DNA from: Mesotoga sp. UBA6090
GTDB lineage: Bacteria; Thermotogota; Thermotogae; Petrotogales; Kosmotogaceae
Direction: 5' to 3'
Assembly (NCBI RefSeq): GCF_002435945.1
Contig: NZ_DIXC01000041.1
Coordinates: forward strand, 1 to 16,961
DNA length: 16,961 nucleotides
The position numbers and the translations under genes are program-made. The stretch's first letter is position 1; the number at the start of each line of letters is the position of its first letter. The notes under the pieces were generated by a model that was not told the origin of the DNA, searched no databases, and saw only the letters and a list, made by a program, of their open reading frames with translations. Below are positions 7,130 to 13,649 of this stretch, piece after piece.

Positions 7130-7400
7130 TCTTCTCCTTTCCAGAGTCAATAAGATAGCCGCGCCAAAAGCGCAAGGACGATCTAAACCGAAAGATCCGC
7201 TGAACGCTGAGAAGACCCGTCCTTCGTTGTCCGTCCCAGATCACGGACCCGTCCTTCGTCAAGACCAAAGCCCAGATCCTGACCAGGAGCATTGTCAGAT
7301 GACGTGAAGGGTCTGTCATCCCGTAGTGTTCCTGTACGGGATCGCATCTCGTCCGTCTAGTCCTCTCCTCATCTCGTGGTCCTTAACGAAGGGGTTCTTT

Positions 7401-7536
7401 TCGGAGGACGGTGAACGGCCAACGGACAACCTTGTCTAATTTGACTGGCCTGCGTCAGCAGACTGCTCTTTTCTGCCTTCTGCTTTGCGCCTGTGAGAGA
7501 ACTTCCTCTTCGGGCGAACAGCCGTTCGCCCCTACA
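7401..7536. repeat. 136-bp direct repeat, copy 1
   Basis: It runs from TCGGAGGACGGTGAACGGCC through the GGGCGAAC hairpin to CCTACA. By eye it differs from copy 2 (7792-7927) at about two positions. The copies lie 391 bases apart, start to start, implying recent duplication or homogenisation. A third, more diverged relative begins near 11830. Confidence 0.85.
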
Positions 7537-7791
7537 GAATCACCTAAGATTGTCATCCCGTAGAGCCTGCCCCAAAATGTTCCTGTTTGGGGGTTCTGCA
7601 CGGGATCTCGCATCTAAGATCCGCTGAACGCTGAGAAGACCCGTCCTTCGTCAAGACCAAAGCCCAGATCCTGACCAGGAGCATTGTCAGGATGACTTTG
7701 AAAGGGGGATTACACTTATCATTGCTCTTTCAGATAGAGGTCTGGCTTCTTCTTGCAACTTACATCATGGAACTTGCAACGATCTTCCAGC

Positions 7792-7927
7792 TCGGAGGAC
7801 GGTGAACTGCCAACGGACAACCTTGTCTAATTTGACTGGCCTGCGTCAGCAGACTGCTCTTTTCTGCCTTCTGCCTTGCGCCTGTGAGAGAACTTCCTCT
7901 TCGGGCGAACAGCCGTTCGCCCCTACA
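7792..7927. repeat. 136-bp direct repeat, copy 2
   Basis: Near-identical to 7401-7536. The visible differences are AACTGCC for AACGGCC and TGCCTTGCG for TGCTTTGCG. Unlike copy 1 it continues after CCTACA into the AGAAGAATATGATTCTGAAT tail shared with the copies near 1862, 6107, 11967 and 15838. Confidence 0.85.
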
Positions 7928-8115
7928 AGAAGAATATGATTCTGAATGGGATCACAGATCAAGAAGATCGGCCTGCATTAGCAGACTGGCTTTGAGGATC
8001 TTTCCCCGCGAAGCGGAACTGGCCGCACGAAGTGCGACTGGCCTCTGCCAAGGGCAGAGACTGGCCTGCGTAGCAGACTGGCTTATTTTCCCTCCTGCGA
8101 AGCAGCCTCGCTTCC

Positions 8116-8220
8116 GCTTCGGATCTTTCGAAGGACGGGTCCACGGTCTTGGACGAAGGACCAAGGACGTTTCTTTACGGCGACCAGCGTTTCTTATCCA
8201 AGCGGCTCTTCTGCCCGGCG
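8116..8220. repeat. 105-bp module, copy 1 of 3
   Basis: The module starts GCTTCGGATCTTTCGAAGGA and ends GCCCGGCG. Near-identical copies are at 12279-12383 and 15593-15698. It contains paired elements (TTCGAAGGACGGGTCC, GGACGAAGGACCAAGG) able to form several hairpins. It is open in one minus-strand frame in all three copies, but that frame has no start signal or family-like sequence. Confidence 0.8.
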
Positions 8221-8290
8221 AAGTCGGCCTTCGCTCCATTCTCAACCAAAAAACTCATTCAATGTGTCATACACTACAGGCAAATAGCTA

Positions 8291-8315
8291 TTGTCAATAT
8301 GACAAGTGATATAAT
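8291..8315 (+). promoter_or_regulatory. Palindromic operator and -10 box of the XRE operon
   Basis: TTGTCA-ATA-TGACAA (8291-8305) is a perfect 6-bp inverted repeat, followed five bases later by a perfect TATAAT (8310-8315). The distance from TTGTCA to TATAAT is only 13 bases, so it is better read as an operator than as a -35 box. An XRE repressor binding here would block the promoter. The GGGAGGGGAT ribosome binding site follows before ATG 8337. Confidence 0.65.
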
Positions 8316-8336
8316 ATTGTTTGGGAGGGGATCGAT

Positions 8337-8687
8337 ATGCTAGACGGGAAAGCTTTAGGCGCAAGGTTGAAGGAACTACGAGTGAAGAACTCAATAACCC
8401 AGAGTCAACTGGCAGAGTATCTCGGGGTAGATCAGAGTTACATCTCGAAATTCGAAAGTGGTCAGCGACAGCTAAGTGCGCTTTCTCTGGAAAAACTTGC
8501 TCACCTTTTTGGTCTTCCTGTCGAATCGGTGCTGGAAGAAGATATTTGTTTCGTGCAGATTCCCTTTGCAATGAGAGCGAAACAGTTGGAGGCCGAGGAC
8601 CTGGAATCAATTGCTGTCATAAACCGAATTGCTCTGAACCTTAGGGAAATGCAGAAAATGGCGGAGGTCAACACGTACAATGCTTGA
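8337..8687 (+). CDS. XRE-family helix-turn-helix regulator (antitoxin-like)
   Basis: This 116-residue protein has an N-terminal HTH_3 domain at about 5-62: LGARLKELRVKNSITQSQLAEYLGVDQSYISKFESGQR is the canonical pattern, with recognition helix around 33-40. The C-terminal half (about 65-116) is family-specific and may dimerise or be the site of protease action. The start has a strong GGGAGGGG ribosome binding site and a TATAAT/palindrome upstream. It overlaps the metalloprotease gene by eight bases. It probably represses its own operon, and in ImmR/ImmA-type pairs the protease cleaves the regulator. Confidence 0.88.
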   Translation: MLDGKALGARLKELRVKNSITQSQLAEYLGVDQSYISKFESGQRQLSALSLEKLAHLFGLPVESVLEEDICFVQIPFAMRAKQLEAEDLESIAVINRIALNLREMQKMAEVNTYNA

Positions 8688-9429
8688 TGATATCCAGATA
8701 AATGCAAATGCTCTTTGGATGAGAAAGCAACTTGGCGAAGATGTTTTCTCTCCAATAGACATCTTCGCTGTACTTGGGAGCATAAATGACTTGACTCTTG
8801 TCTATTACCCTTTAGGCAAAAGAATCAGCGGGATGTGTGTAAGAGATCAAGACAACAAGATAATGGCTATAAACTCAGAGCAAACATACGGCAGGCAGCG
8901 CTTCACTGCGGCCCACGAGCTCTGTCACATCTACTTTCATAAAGAACTCCATAGAGTCGTCTGTCCAGCAGCATTTGATGAAAAAGACGCGGCTGAAATC
9001 GAAGCCAACAAATTCGCGTCGTATTTTCTGGCCCCGTATGAATCACTTAGAGAATTCCTTGAAAGGCGAATTCAGAAAAAAGCAGAAACAACGCTGGAAG
9101 ACGTGGTACAGGTTGAGCAGTATTACGGCCTAAGCAGGCAGGCAACACTAATTCGACTTATCAGAGAAGGATATTTGACGAAAGCAAAGGCAGCTGAAAT
9201 GCAAACCGGAGTTATAAAGTCAGCTCAAGAACAGGGTTATGATGTAGCCCTGTACAGACCCTCTTTTGGGGAGAAGAAAGCCACAACATTCGGCAAGTAT
9301 GTGAAACTTGCAGAAACACTGAGGGAAAGAGAAGTGATCTCCGAAGGACTATATGAACAATACCTTCTTGACGCTTTCAGGTCAGATATCGTATACGGAA
9401 CCGTAGAAGACGAAGAGAGATATGACTGA
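8680..9429 (+). CDS. ImmA/IrrE-family zinc metallopeptidase
   Basis: This 249-residue protein of the COG2856 family carries the zinc motif HELCH (H79-E80-x-x-H83) in FTAAHELCHIYFH. The downstream third ligand is probably E108 in EIEANKFASYFLAP. The domain is complete. Residues after about 150 form a helical extension that may bind the partner. Relatives cleave XRE-type repressors (ImmA on ImmR, IrrE on DdrO). Its position between an XRE gene and a PIN-like gene, with 8-base overlaps on both sides, shows one translationally coupled operon. The trigger is unknown. Confidence 0.88.
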   Translation: MLDDIQINANALWMRKQLGEDVFSPIDIFAVLGSINDLTLVYYPLGKRISGMCVRDQDNKIMAINSEQTYGRQRFTAAHELCHIYFHKELHRVVCPAAFDEKDAAEIEANKFASYFLAPYESLREFLERRIQKKAETTLEDVVQVEQYYGLSRQATLIRLIREGYLTKAKAAEMQTGVIKSAQEQGYDVALYRPSFGEKKATTFGKYVKLAETLREREVISEGLYEQYLLDAFRSDIVYGTVEDEERYD

Positions 9430-9952
9430 GCCGATATTCTTTGACACTGACTGTATTTCTTCATTCTTGTGGGTCGATAGAACAGACATATTGCTAAGTC
9501 TTTACGCTAGGCGGATCATCCTTCCAGAACAGGAATTGGATGAGCTTTCAAATCCAAGCATAAGTCATCTTTCAAGCAAAGTGAATCAGCTGCTGTCTCA
9601 AGATGAAATTAGAAAGGCTGAAATACTTGTCGGTACAGAAGAATTCAAACTTTACTACATACTGACAATAGACCCGCAGAGTGGACAGAAACGTATAGGA
9701 AAAGGCGAGGCTTCAGCAATAGCACTAGCAAAGGTACGCAAAGGAATGTTAGCAAGCAACAACTTCAAGGACATTCAGTACTATATTCAGCTATTTCATC
9801 TCAAGAACCTCACGACCCCGATGATTCTTCATACTGCGTTACTCAAAGGTTTAATAGACGAATCTGAAGGAAACACCATTTGGAGCCAAATGATCAAGAA
9901 ACGACGAAAACTTCCCACCCCAACATTCACCGATTACCTCAGCACACTTTAG
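9422..9952 (+). CDS. PIN-like nuclease, probable toxin of the XRE-ImmA operon
   Basis: This 176-residue protein begins FFDTDCISSFLW, the first strand of a PIN-like fold with acidic D8 and D10. E41 in ELDELS, E96 in GKGEASAIALA and D117 in NNFKDI occupy the places of the other acidic residues, and the G-x-G-E-A-x-A-I-A-L-A helix is typical of PIN nucleases. The usual D in the T-x-D motif appears as N113. It overlaps the protease gene by eight bases and is last in the operon. PIN toxins usually cleave RNA. Toxicity here, and neutralisation by the XRE protein, are inferred from the arrangement. Confidence 0.75.
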   Translation: MTEPIFFDTDCISSFLWVDRTDILLSLYARRIILPEQELDELSNPSISHLSSKVNQLLSQDEIRKAEILVGTEEFKLYYILTIDPQSGQKRIGKGEASAIALAKVRKGMLASNNFKDIQYYIQLFHLKNLTTPMILHTALLKGLIDESEGNTIWSQMIKKRRKLPTPTFTDYLSTL

Positions 9953-10478
9953 AAACCGCTGTACGCTTAAGAGCAAAAACCCGCTTAACGCTGTGAAGAC
10001 AACGTTGTCCGTCAGCGGTCCACCGTTCTGCGAATTAGCCACATTCGTCTGAACTTGATTCAGCATCTTGTTCTTCAAATCCCGATTCTCATAACCCGGT
10101 TTTCTTAACCCGATCTAGTTAACCCGTTCTTTTGTTTCCCAGCCGATCTTGTTAACCCGCACTTCGTAACCCGCTCTATCAACCCGATCCTTTGTTTCCG
10201 CACGAAGCGGGCCTTGCGTCCGCCGATGTTCCTCGGCGCAAATCAATCCCTTTTTTCGAGCTTTTATAACCCGGTTTTGATAACCCGTTCTTGCTAACCC
10301 GCCCCTTATAAACCGATCTTTGCGTTTTTTTCGGAGGACGGCGGACCCATGACGCTTGACCTGAGAGGCTTCTTTCAAGTCTCGAATATAGTTTTTCTCC
10401 AAGCGAGGCTTCGTGTTAGACTCAAGGCGTCTTCTCTCTCTAAGATCCGTTCTTATTGTGTGGCGGGATATGAGGTTT
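9953..10478. repeat. Intergenic mosaic with degenerate 14-bp repeats (block 5)
   Basis: The first part (about 9955-10030) carries the GGACGG/GTTGACC family in reverse orientation (ACAACGTTGTCCGTCAGCGG), shared with about 16110-16195. The 14-bp CCCG repeats follow at 10081-10195 and 10270-10311. Between them lies GCACGAAGCGGGCCTTGCG with a CCGCCGATG...CGGCG hairpin (about 10198-10240). The forward GGAGGACGG...TTGACCTGAGAGGC module is at about 10335-10370. The remainder to 10478 shows nothing I recognise. Confidence 0.8.
10081..10311. repeat. Degenerate 14-bp tandem repeat CCCG-N7-TAA
   Basis: Successive 14-bp units share CCCG at the start and TAA at the end with a variable middle. They sit at 10081-10094, 10095-10108, 10109-10122, 10156-10169 and, after an interruption, 10270-10283, 10284-10297 and 10298-10311. 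One unit (10170-10182) is 13 bp, and one is stretched to 33 bp by a TTTGTTTCCC insert that recurs after 10190. A four-unit block of the same repeat is at 15401-15453. Confidence 0.85.
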
Positions 10479-10506
10479 TTGAGTACTCACTTAACGATGC
10501 TATAAT
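10479..10506 (+). promoter_or_regulatory. Candidate promoter of hicBA
   Basis: TTGAGT (10479-10484) and a perfect TATAAT (10501-10506) are 16 bases apart. The palindrome GAGTACTC overlaps the -35 box, and TTGAGTA recurs just after the -10 box, which could be a HicB operator. The leader to the hicB start would be about 120 bases, unusually long, so a nearer promoter is possible. Confidence 0.45.
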
Positions 10507-10631
10507 TCATTTGAGTAGCTGTTTGCAACATAAACTACACTGATCAGGGAAGAACAGCTGAAGAATCAATCATCTCTATTTGTATAGCCCGTAAAACGAG
10601 CGATACCTTGGAGAAAGAACGGAGGTGGAAC

Positions 10632-10841
10632 TTGGAAACCGAAATAATCTTTCTCGTCGAAGAAGATTCCGTTTCTGGATTTTTTGCACGCGCCTTAGGT
10701 CACCCCATATTTACTGAAGCTGAGACTCTTGAAGAGCTGAAGAAGAACATCAGGGACGCAATTAGATGTCATTTTGACGAAAGCGAGCTACCGAGGATAA
10801 TTAGGCTTCATTTCGTTAAGGAAGAGGTAATTGCTCTTTGA
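10632..10841 (+). CDS. hicB: HicB-family antitoxin
   Basis: This short 69-residue HicB antitoxin has the degenerate RNase-H-like fold: an initial beta strand (ETEIIFLVEED), a glycine/aromatic turn and second strand (GFFARALGHPIFTEAETLEELKKNIRDAI), and a final strand (IIRLHFVKEEVIAL). TTG 10632 is chosen over TTG 10608 because GGAGGTGG lies three bases upstream of it. I see no C-terminal DNA-binding domain; such short HicB forms exist. It precedes hicA, with a four-base overlap (TTGA). It should bind and mask HicA. Confidence 0.82.
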   Translation: METEIIFLVEEDSVSGFFARALGHPIFTEAETLEELKKNIRDAIRCHFDESELPRIIRLHFVKEEVIAL

Positions 10842-11080
10842 AACTCCCTCGAGATGTAACCTTTGAAGAACTTCTGAAAGTTCTCACAAAGCTGGAGTAT
10901 GAGGTCACACGTCAAACCGGCAGTCACGTGAGACTAACTACAAAGCCGAAGGGGGAGCATCATATAACTGTTCCTCATCACAGTACGCTGAAGCCAGGCA
11001 CACTTAACGCCATACTTATAGAAATTGCCGGACACTTTGAAATGACAAAGAAAGACTTGCTTGAGTTTCTCTTCGATTAG
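10838..11080 (+). CDS. hicA: HicA-family mRNA interferase toxin
   Basis: This 80-residue toxin has a double-stranded-RNA-binding-like fold. The catalytic histidine is H30 in RQTGSHVRLTT, the family hallmark, and the following HHITVPHHSTLKPGTLNAIL stretch is typical. HicA cleaves mRNA independently of ribosomes and is held inactive by HicB. TTG 10838 overlaps the hicB stop, which supports translational coupling. The length is normal and all motifs are intact, so the pair is probably active. The order antitoxin-toxin is reversed relative to E. coli hicAB but is well known in other lineages. Confidence 0.88.
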   Translation: MKLPRDVTFEELLKVLTKLEYEVTRQTGSHVRLTTKPKGEHHITVPHHSTLKPGTLNAILIEIAGHFEMTKKDLLEFLFD

Positions 11081-11159
11081 TTGTTCAGTATATTTGAAGT
11101 GGTCTCTCTGGCTAAATGTGCTGTGCTCTTTGCCAGATTAAGCATCCTATTCGCAGCAG

Positions 11160-11468
11160 GCTTCGCCGATGAGGCAAACAACTGTAATTCTTGAGATCTC
11201 TTGAAATATGTAATGCTCTACCTTCGTAGCAGTGCAAAGAATAAGTAGATTGTAAGGATCAGGAATACTCGCGCTTGAGTTTCTCTAAGCCTTCTTCAAA
11301 TGGAGAGCTTCTAGTTTGAGTTCCTCGTTTTGCCACAACCTTGAATCTCCTCAAATACTTCTAACTCACCAAGAATCTTTTTTGCGCAGGAAAGCTAAGT
11401 ATCATGCTGATTGGTTGAAAGAACCGAGCCGCCTAAATCACAACGTTCGTATCAATAACGACCTTCAT
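11160..11468 (-). pseudogene. Decayed PIN-domain toxin gene downstream of the Phd-type antitoxin
   Basis: On the minus strand ATG at 11468-11466, inside the 3' end of the antitoxin gene, begins MKVVIDTNVVI, a textbook PIN start, and is stopped at once by TAG (11435-11433). The sequence continues AARFFQPI in the same frame. Shifted frames then give LGELEVFEEI, DPYNLLILCTATKVEHYI and SRDLKNY, which match the later PIN blocks (D-P-x-D-N-xx-L and the Y-I-V-S-x-D-xx-L strand). At least one nonsense change and two or more frameshifts are needed to join them. No working toxin can be made. The 3' limit is approximate. Confidence 0.7.
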
Positions 11469-11700
11469 CTTTCATCTCTTTTCTCAACTCGTCTAGAACT
11501 TGCAGCCCCTCTTTTTCACTGAGCCCGATCTTTTCTGCTTCCTCTTGCGCCTTTGAAAGATAGTATTTCATTAAGTCTTCCTTAGAGATGGGTGATATCT
11601 TCATCACCGGAACTCCACGCCTTAAAATGAGAAGTTCTTCATTTATGTCAACAATCTCGCTGAACCTGTTTCGAACATCTCTAACATTAACCGTCTTCAT
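11452..11700 (-). CDS. Phd/YefM-type antitoxin
   Basis: This 82-residue protein begins MKTVNVRDVRNRFSEIVDI, the Phd/YefM DNA-binding domain, followed by ELLILRRGVPVMKISPI, its conserved second strand pair. The C-terminal half is charged and helical, as expected for the toxin-binding tail. ATG 11700 is preferred to the in-frame GTG at 11709 because GAGGTGAT precedes it and similarity begins there. The next gene, a PIN toxin overlapping its 3' end, is decayed, so this antitoxin is intact without a partner. It may persist as a regulator or as protection against a related toxin elsewhere. Confidence 0.85.
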   Translation of the reverse strand: MKTVNVRDVRNRFSEIVDINEELLILRRGVPVMKISPISKEDLMKYYLSKAQEEAEKIGLSEKEGLQVLDELRKEMKDEGRY

Positions 11701-11720
11701 TACAATCACCTCAATATTAT

Positions 11721-11760
11721 TGTATCACTGATGTGCTAAGTAGTGATACAGATGTATCAC
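11721..11760 (-). promoter_or_regulatory. Operator region of the Phd-type antitoxin
   Basis: The perfect palindrome GTGATACA-GA-TGTATCAC (11743-11760) and a further TGTATCAC half-site (11721-11728) lie directly upstream of the minus-strand antitoxin start. Phd-type antitoxins bind such palindromes to repress their own promoters, with affinity raised by the toxin. The half-site nearest the gene overlaps a possible -10 (TACAAT on the minus strand). Confidence 0.72.
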
Positions 11761-12511
11761 GTTTACAATCAATCAAATCAACCTCCTAAGAATGTTCGTT
11801 TGAGCGGCAATGTGGCGATCCTCCACCGCTCGGAGGACGGTGAACGGCCAACGGACAACCTTGTCTAATGCGACTGGCCTGCGTCAGCAGACTGGCTACT
11901 TTTTGCCTTCTGCCTTGCGCCTGTGAGAGGGCTTCCCCTCTTCGGGCGAACAGCCGTTCGCCCCTACAAGAAGAATATGATCCTGAATGGGATCACAGAT
12001 CAAGAAGATCGGTAGGCAACTCTTCGCTTTGTTCCTGGCGCGTAGGCGTCAGCATCACTTACCCGGATGTTTCTCCGGGCATCACTTCCTGCGAAGCAGC
12101 CTCACTTCCTGTGATGCTTTCCCCAGCGTACAGCCTTCAGCGACCAGCGTAAAGCGGTTTTTCCGTCCGGCGTAGCCGGAACTGGCCGCACGAAGTGCGA
12201 CTGGCCTCTGCCAAGGGCAGAGACTGGCCTGCGTAGCAGACTGGCTTATTTTCCCTCCTGCGAAGCAGCCTCACTTCCGCTTCGGATCTTTCGAAGGACG
12301 GGTCCACGGTCTTGGACGAAGGACCAAGGACGTTTCTTTACGGCGACCAGCGTTTCTTATCCAAGCGGCTCTTCCGCCCGGCGTAAACGGAACTGGCCGC
12401 ACGAAGTGCGACTGGCCACCGAAGGTGACTGGCGTGCGAAGCACACTGACTCCCAAATAGTCCTGCGGTCTGTCCCATTTTTCGCGTCTCTCGCGCTTCC
12501 GAAGTACGCTC
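11761..12511. repeat. Intergenic mosaic of hairpin modules (block 6)
   Basis: After about 65 ordinary bases comes a third version of the 136-bp unit (about 11830-11967), including the GGGCGAAC hairpin (11944-11963). It is followed by the AGAAGAATATG tail, a run of hairpins with TCACTTC linkers (about 12035-12115: TGGCGC...GCGTCA, CCGGATG...CCGGG, TGC-GAA-GCA), the ACTGGCC array (about 12165-12245), the 105-bp module (12279-12383), and more ACTGGC units (about 12383-12450: GCAC-GAA-GTGC, ACC-GAA-GGT, TGC-GAA-GCA). No gene is seen. Confidence 0.85.
12279..12383. repeat. 105-bp module, copy 2 of 3
   Basis: This copy is nearly identical to 8116-8220 and is also preceded by the same TGC-GAA-GCA / TTCC stretch. 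The visible difference is near the end (CTCTTCCGCCCG for CTCTTCTGCCCG). Confidence 0.8.
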
Positions 12512-12874
12512 TCATGCTTCTCTAATTCTTATTCTGTTTTCGCTTACAATCATTATCTTCCCGGTTGCGGAGCTTTTTTTGAGCAGAGGAATTAGTTTTT
12601 CGAGCGCTTCAAGAACTGCCTCTCTTGATTGGGTCTTGAGACGAAATATAATTATTCCTGGAATCTCGGTGCGACTAAGCAGCGTGATGTCGGAGAAATC
12701 AAGATCCTGAGTTACGAGAACTCTATTCTCATTTCCGCAAACCATAAGAATACACTCATCAGTTGCGCCAGCGAGTTGCTCTTCTATCACGTTAGCGGCA
12801 TCGAAATCGTTCTTGCGAAAGAGCGCAAGCGCAGCTTCGGGAAGATTTTCATCGAGCTTGAACTTCTCTTTCAA
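12512..12874 (-). CDS. DUF5615-family PIN-like protein, probable toxin
   Basis: This 120-residue protein has the DUF5615/Mut7-C-like PIN pattern. LDENLP at 7-12 carries the first acidic residues (D8, E9). D39 lies in GATDECIL, the usual second site, and TQDLDFSDI at 55-63 gives D57, D59 and D62 as the third. A C-terminal helix and strand follow. Such proteins are predicted ribonuclease toxins paired with DUF433 antitoxins. Its start overlaps the DUF433 stop by four bases (ATGA). Length and motifs look complete. Activity is inferred from the family. Confidence 0.85.
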   Translation of the reverse strand: MKEKFKLDENLPEAALALFRKNDFDAANVIEEQLAGATDECILMVCGNENRVLVTQDLDFSDITLLSRTEIPGIIIFRLKTQSREAVLEALEKLIPLLKKSSATGKIMIVSENRIRIREA

Positions 12875-13095
12875 GGCAGAATCTCAACTCGCTCTTTTGT
12901 AAGCAGAGAAGCATATTCGATAGCGGCGATAATGTCCTCACGAACCAACGAAGGATATTGATCGATAATTTGCTCGAAACTATGTCCGGCCGCAAGCTCA
13001 TCCAGTATGAGAGAAACAGGAATCCTGGTTCCCTTTATACAGGCTTTGCCATGACATATATTTGGATCTAGAACAACTCTTTGAATACCTGCCAT
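12871..13095 (-). CDS. DUF433-family antitoxin
   Basis: This 74-residue DUF433 protein contains DPNICHGKACIKGTRIPVSLIL, the diagnostic signature (x-G-K-P-x-I-x-G-T-R-I-P-V), followed by a helix-turn-helix-like LAAGHSFEQIIDQYPSLVREDIIAAIEYA. ATG 13095 is chosen over an upstream in-frame start at 13122 because GAGGAGG lies just before it and because 13122 falls in the -10 box. It precedes and overlaps the DUF5615 gene. It probably binds DNA as a repressor and neutralises the partner. Confidence 0.86.
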   Translation of the reverse strand: MAGIQRVVLDPNICHGKACIKGTRIPVSLILDELAAGHSFEQIIDQYPSLVREDIIAAIEYASLLTKERVEILP

Positions 13096-13121
13096 AGAAG
13101 CCTCCTCATCTGTTTGAATCA

Positions 13122-13127
13122 ATTATA
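13122..13127 (-). promoter_or_regulatory. Candidate -10 box for the DUF433-DUF5615 operon
   Basis: A perfect TATAAT on the minus strand lies 27 bases before ATG 13095. No clear -35 box is visible at the expected distance, though TTGTTGTCA occurs upstream. Confidence 0.5.
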
Positions 13128-13164
13128 GCATCGTGACAACAATCGGCTATAAGGTATCTTCTCG

Positions 13165-13258
13165 CTCTTTCGAAGGACGGAGACGACGGATCGGGGTCCG
13201 GCATGACGGGAAGAGAGAAGGACTGTCATCCCGTAATGGTTCTATACGGGATCTCGCT
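13165..13258. repeat. Short repeat block with ATCCCGTA hairpin (block 7)
   Basis: A TTTCGAAGGACGG element (about 13166-13180) is followed by GACTGTCATCCCGTAATGGTTCTATACGGGATCTC-type hairpin sequence (about 13223-13254; arms ATCCCGTA and TACGGGAT, loop ATGGTTCTA). The block ends directly at the truncated 5' edge of the AbiEii pseudogene. Confidence 0.75.
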
Positions 13259-13261
13259 CTT

Positions 13262-13609
13262 ACCGTTGAAAGAGTAGATAATGAAAGAGGATACATTGAA
13301 GAAGGTTGTTTCTGAAATAATAAACACAGAGCTTGATGACGGGGTTAGTTTCAAATACGAACGTATGATGCCAATTCGCGAAGAAGATGAATACAACGAC
13401 TTCAGGGTATCAATCGAAGCTTGATGCGGCAAAATCAGAGTCCCGATGAGAATCGACATCACAACGGGAGACATAATAACTCCCCGAGAAATCGACTATC
13501 AGTATCGCTCAATTTTCGGAGACCAGATAATCTTCATAAAAGCATATACTTGGAAACTATACTCGCAGAGAAATACGAAACAATATTGAGAAGAAATTTG
13601 TTGAGTTCT
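13262..13609 (+). pseudogene. AbiEii toxin remnant
   Basis: This is a decayed copy of the central third of an AbiEii gene closely related to the intact one at 2845-3705. It matches residues of about 78-190 with long shared stretches such as DDGVSF, PIREEDEYN, EIDYQYRSIFG and LETILAEKYETILRR. It lacks the 5' third (including the DxD site) and the 3' third. It also has an in-frame TGA (EA-stop-CGKIR, about 13422) and a one-base deletion at CATATACTTGG (about 13548). It cannot encode a toxin. It lies just upstream of the second AbiE operon and is not part of that operon's own toxin family branch. Confidence 0.88.
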
Positions 13610-13649
13610 ATTTTTCGCTGTTGTATTTTTGCCGTGCTGGATCAACTTA

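Larger units (their letters stand above)
7130..8290. repeat. Largest gene-free repeat mosaic (block 4)
   Basis: About 1.2 kb without a credible gene. Two passes through a similar module series are visible. The first holds a GCTGAACGCTGAGAAG element with GGATCC-like hairpin (7192-7302), an ATCCCGTA hairpin (7318-7342) and the 136-bp unit (7401-7536). The second holds a nested ATCCCGT hairpin (7555-7606), the GCTGAACGCTGAGAAG element again (7616-7695) and the 136-bp unit again (7792-7927). The ACTGGCC mini-hairpin array (about 7970-8085), TGC-GAA-GCA with CCTCGCTTC and the 105-bp module (8116-8220) follow. The open frames here are translations of repeats also found in other blocks. Confidence 0.85.

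Noticed and set aside
8291..8296. TTGTCA as the -35 box of the XRE promoter
   Set aside because: It is only 13 bases from TATAAT, too close for a normal promoter. It fits better as one arm of the palindromic operator.
7884..8309. Open frames of 97-141 residues within the hairpin arrays, on both strands
   Set aside because: The same peptides recur in every spacer because the repeat is open by chance. They have no start signal, family motif or protein-like composition.
10081..10320. CRISPR array or telomere-like repeat
   Set aside because: The conserved part is only about seven bases of a 14-bp unit, far too short for CRISPR repeats and spacers. The window has no cas gene, and the units are too divergent for a telomere-type repeat.
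11316..11522. Plus-strand 68-residue open frame opposite the Phd/PIN genes
   Set aside because: It is the shadow of the minus-strand antitoxin and the decayed PIN gene, whose motifs are clear on the other strand.
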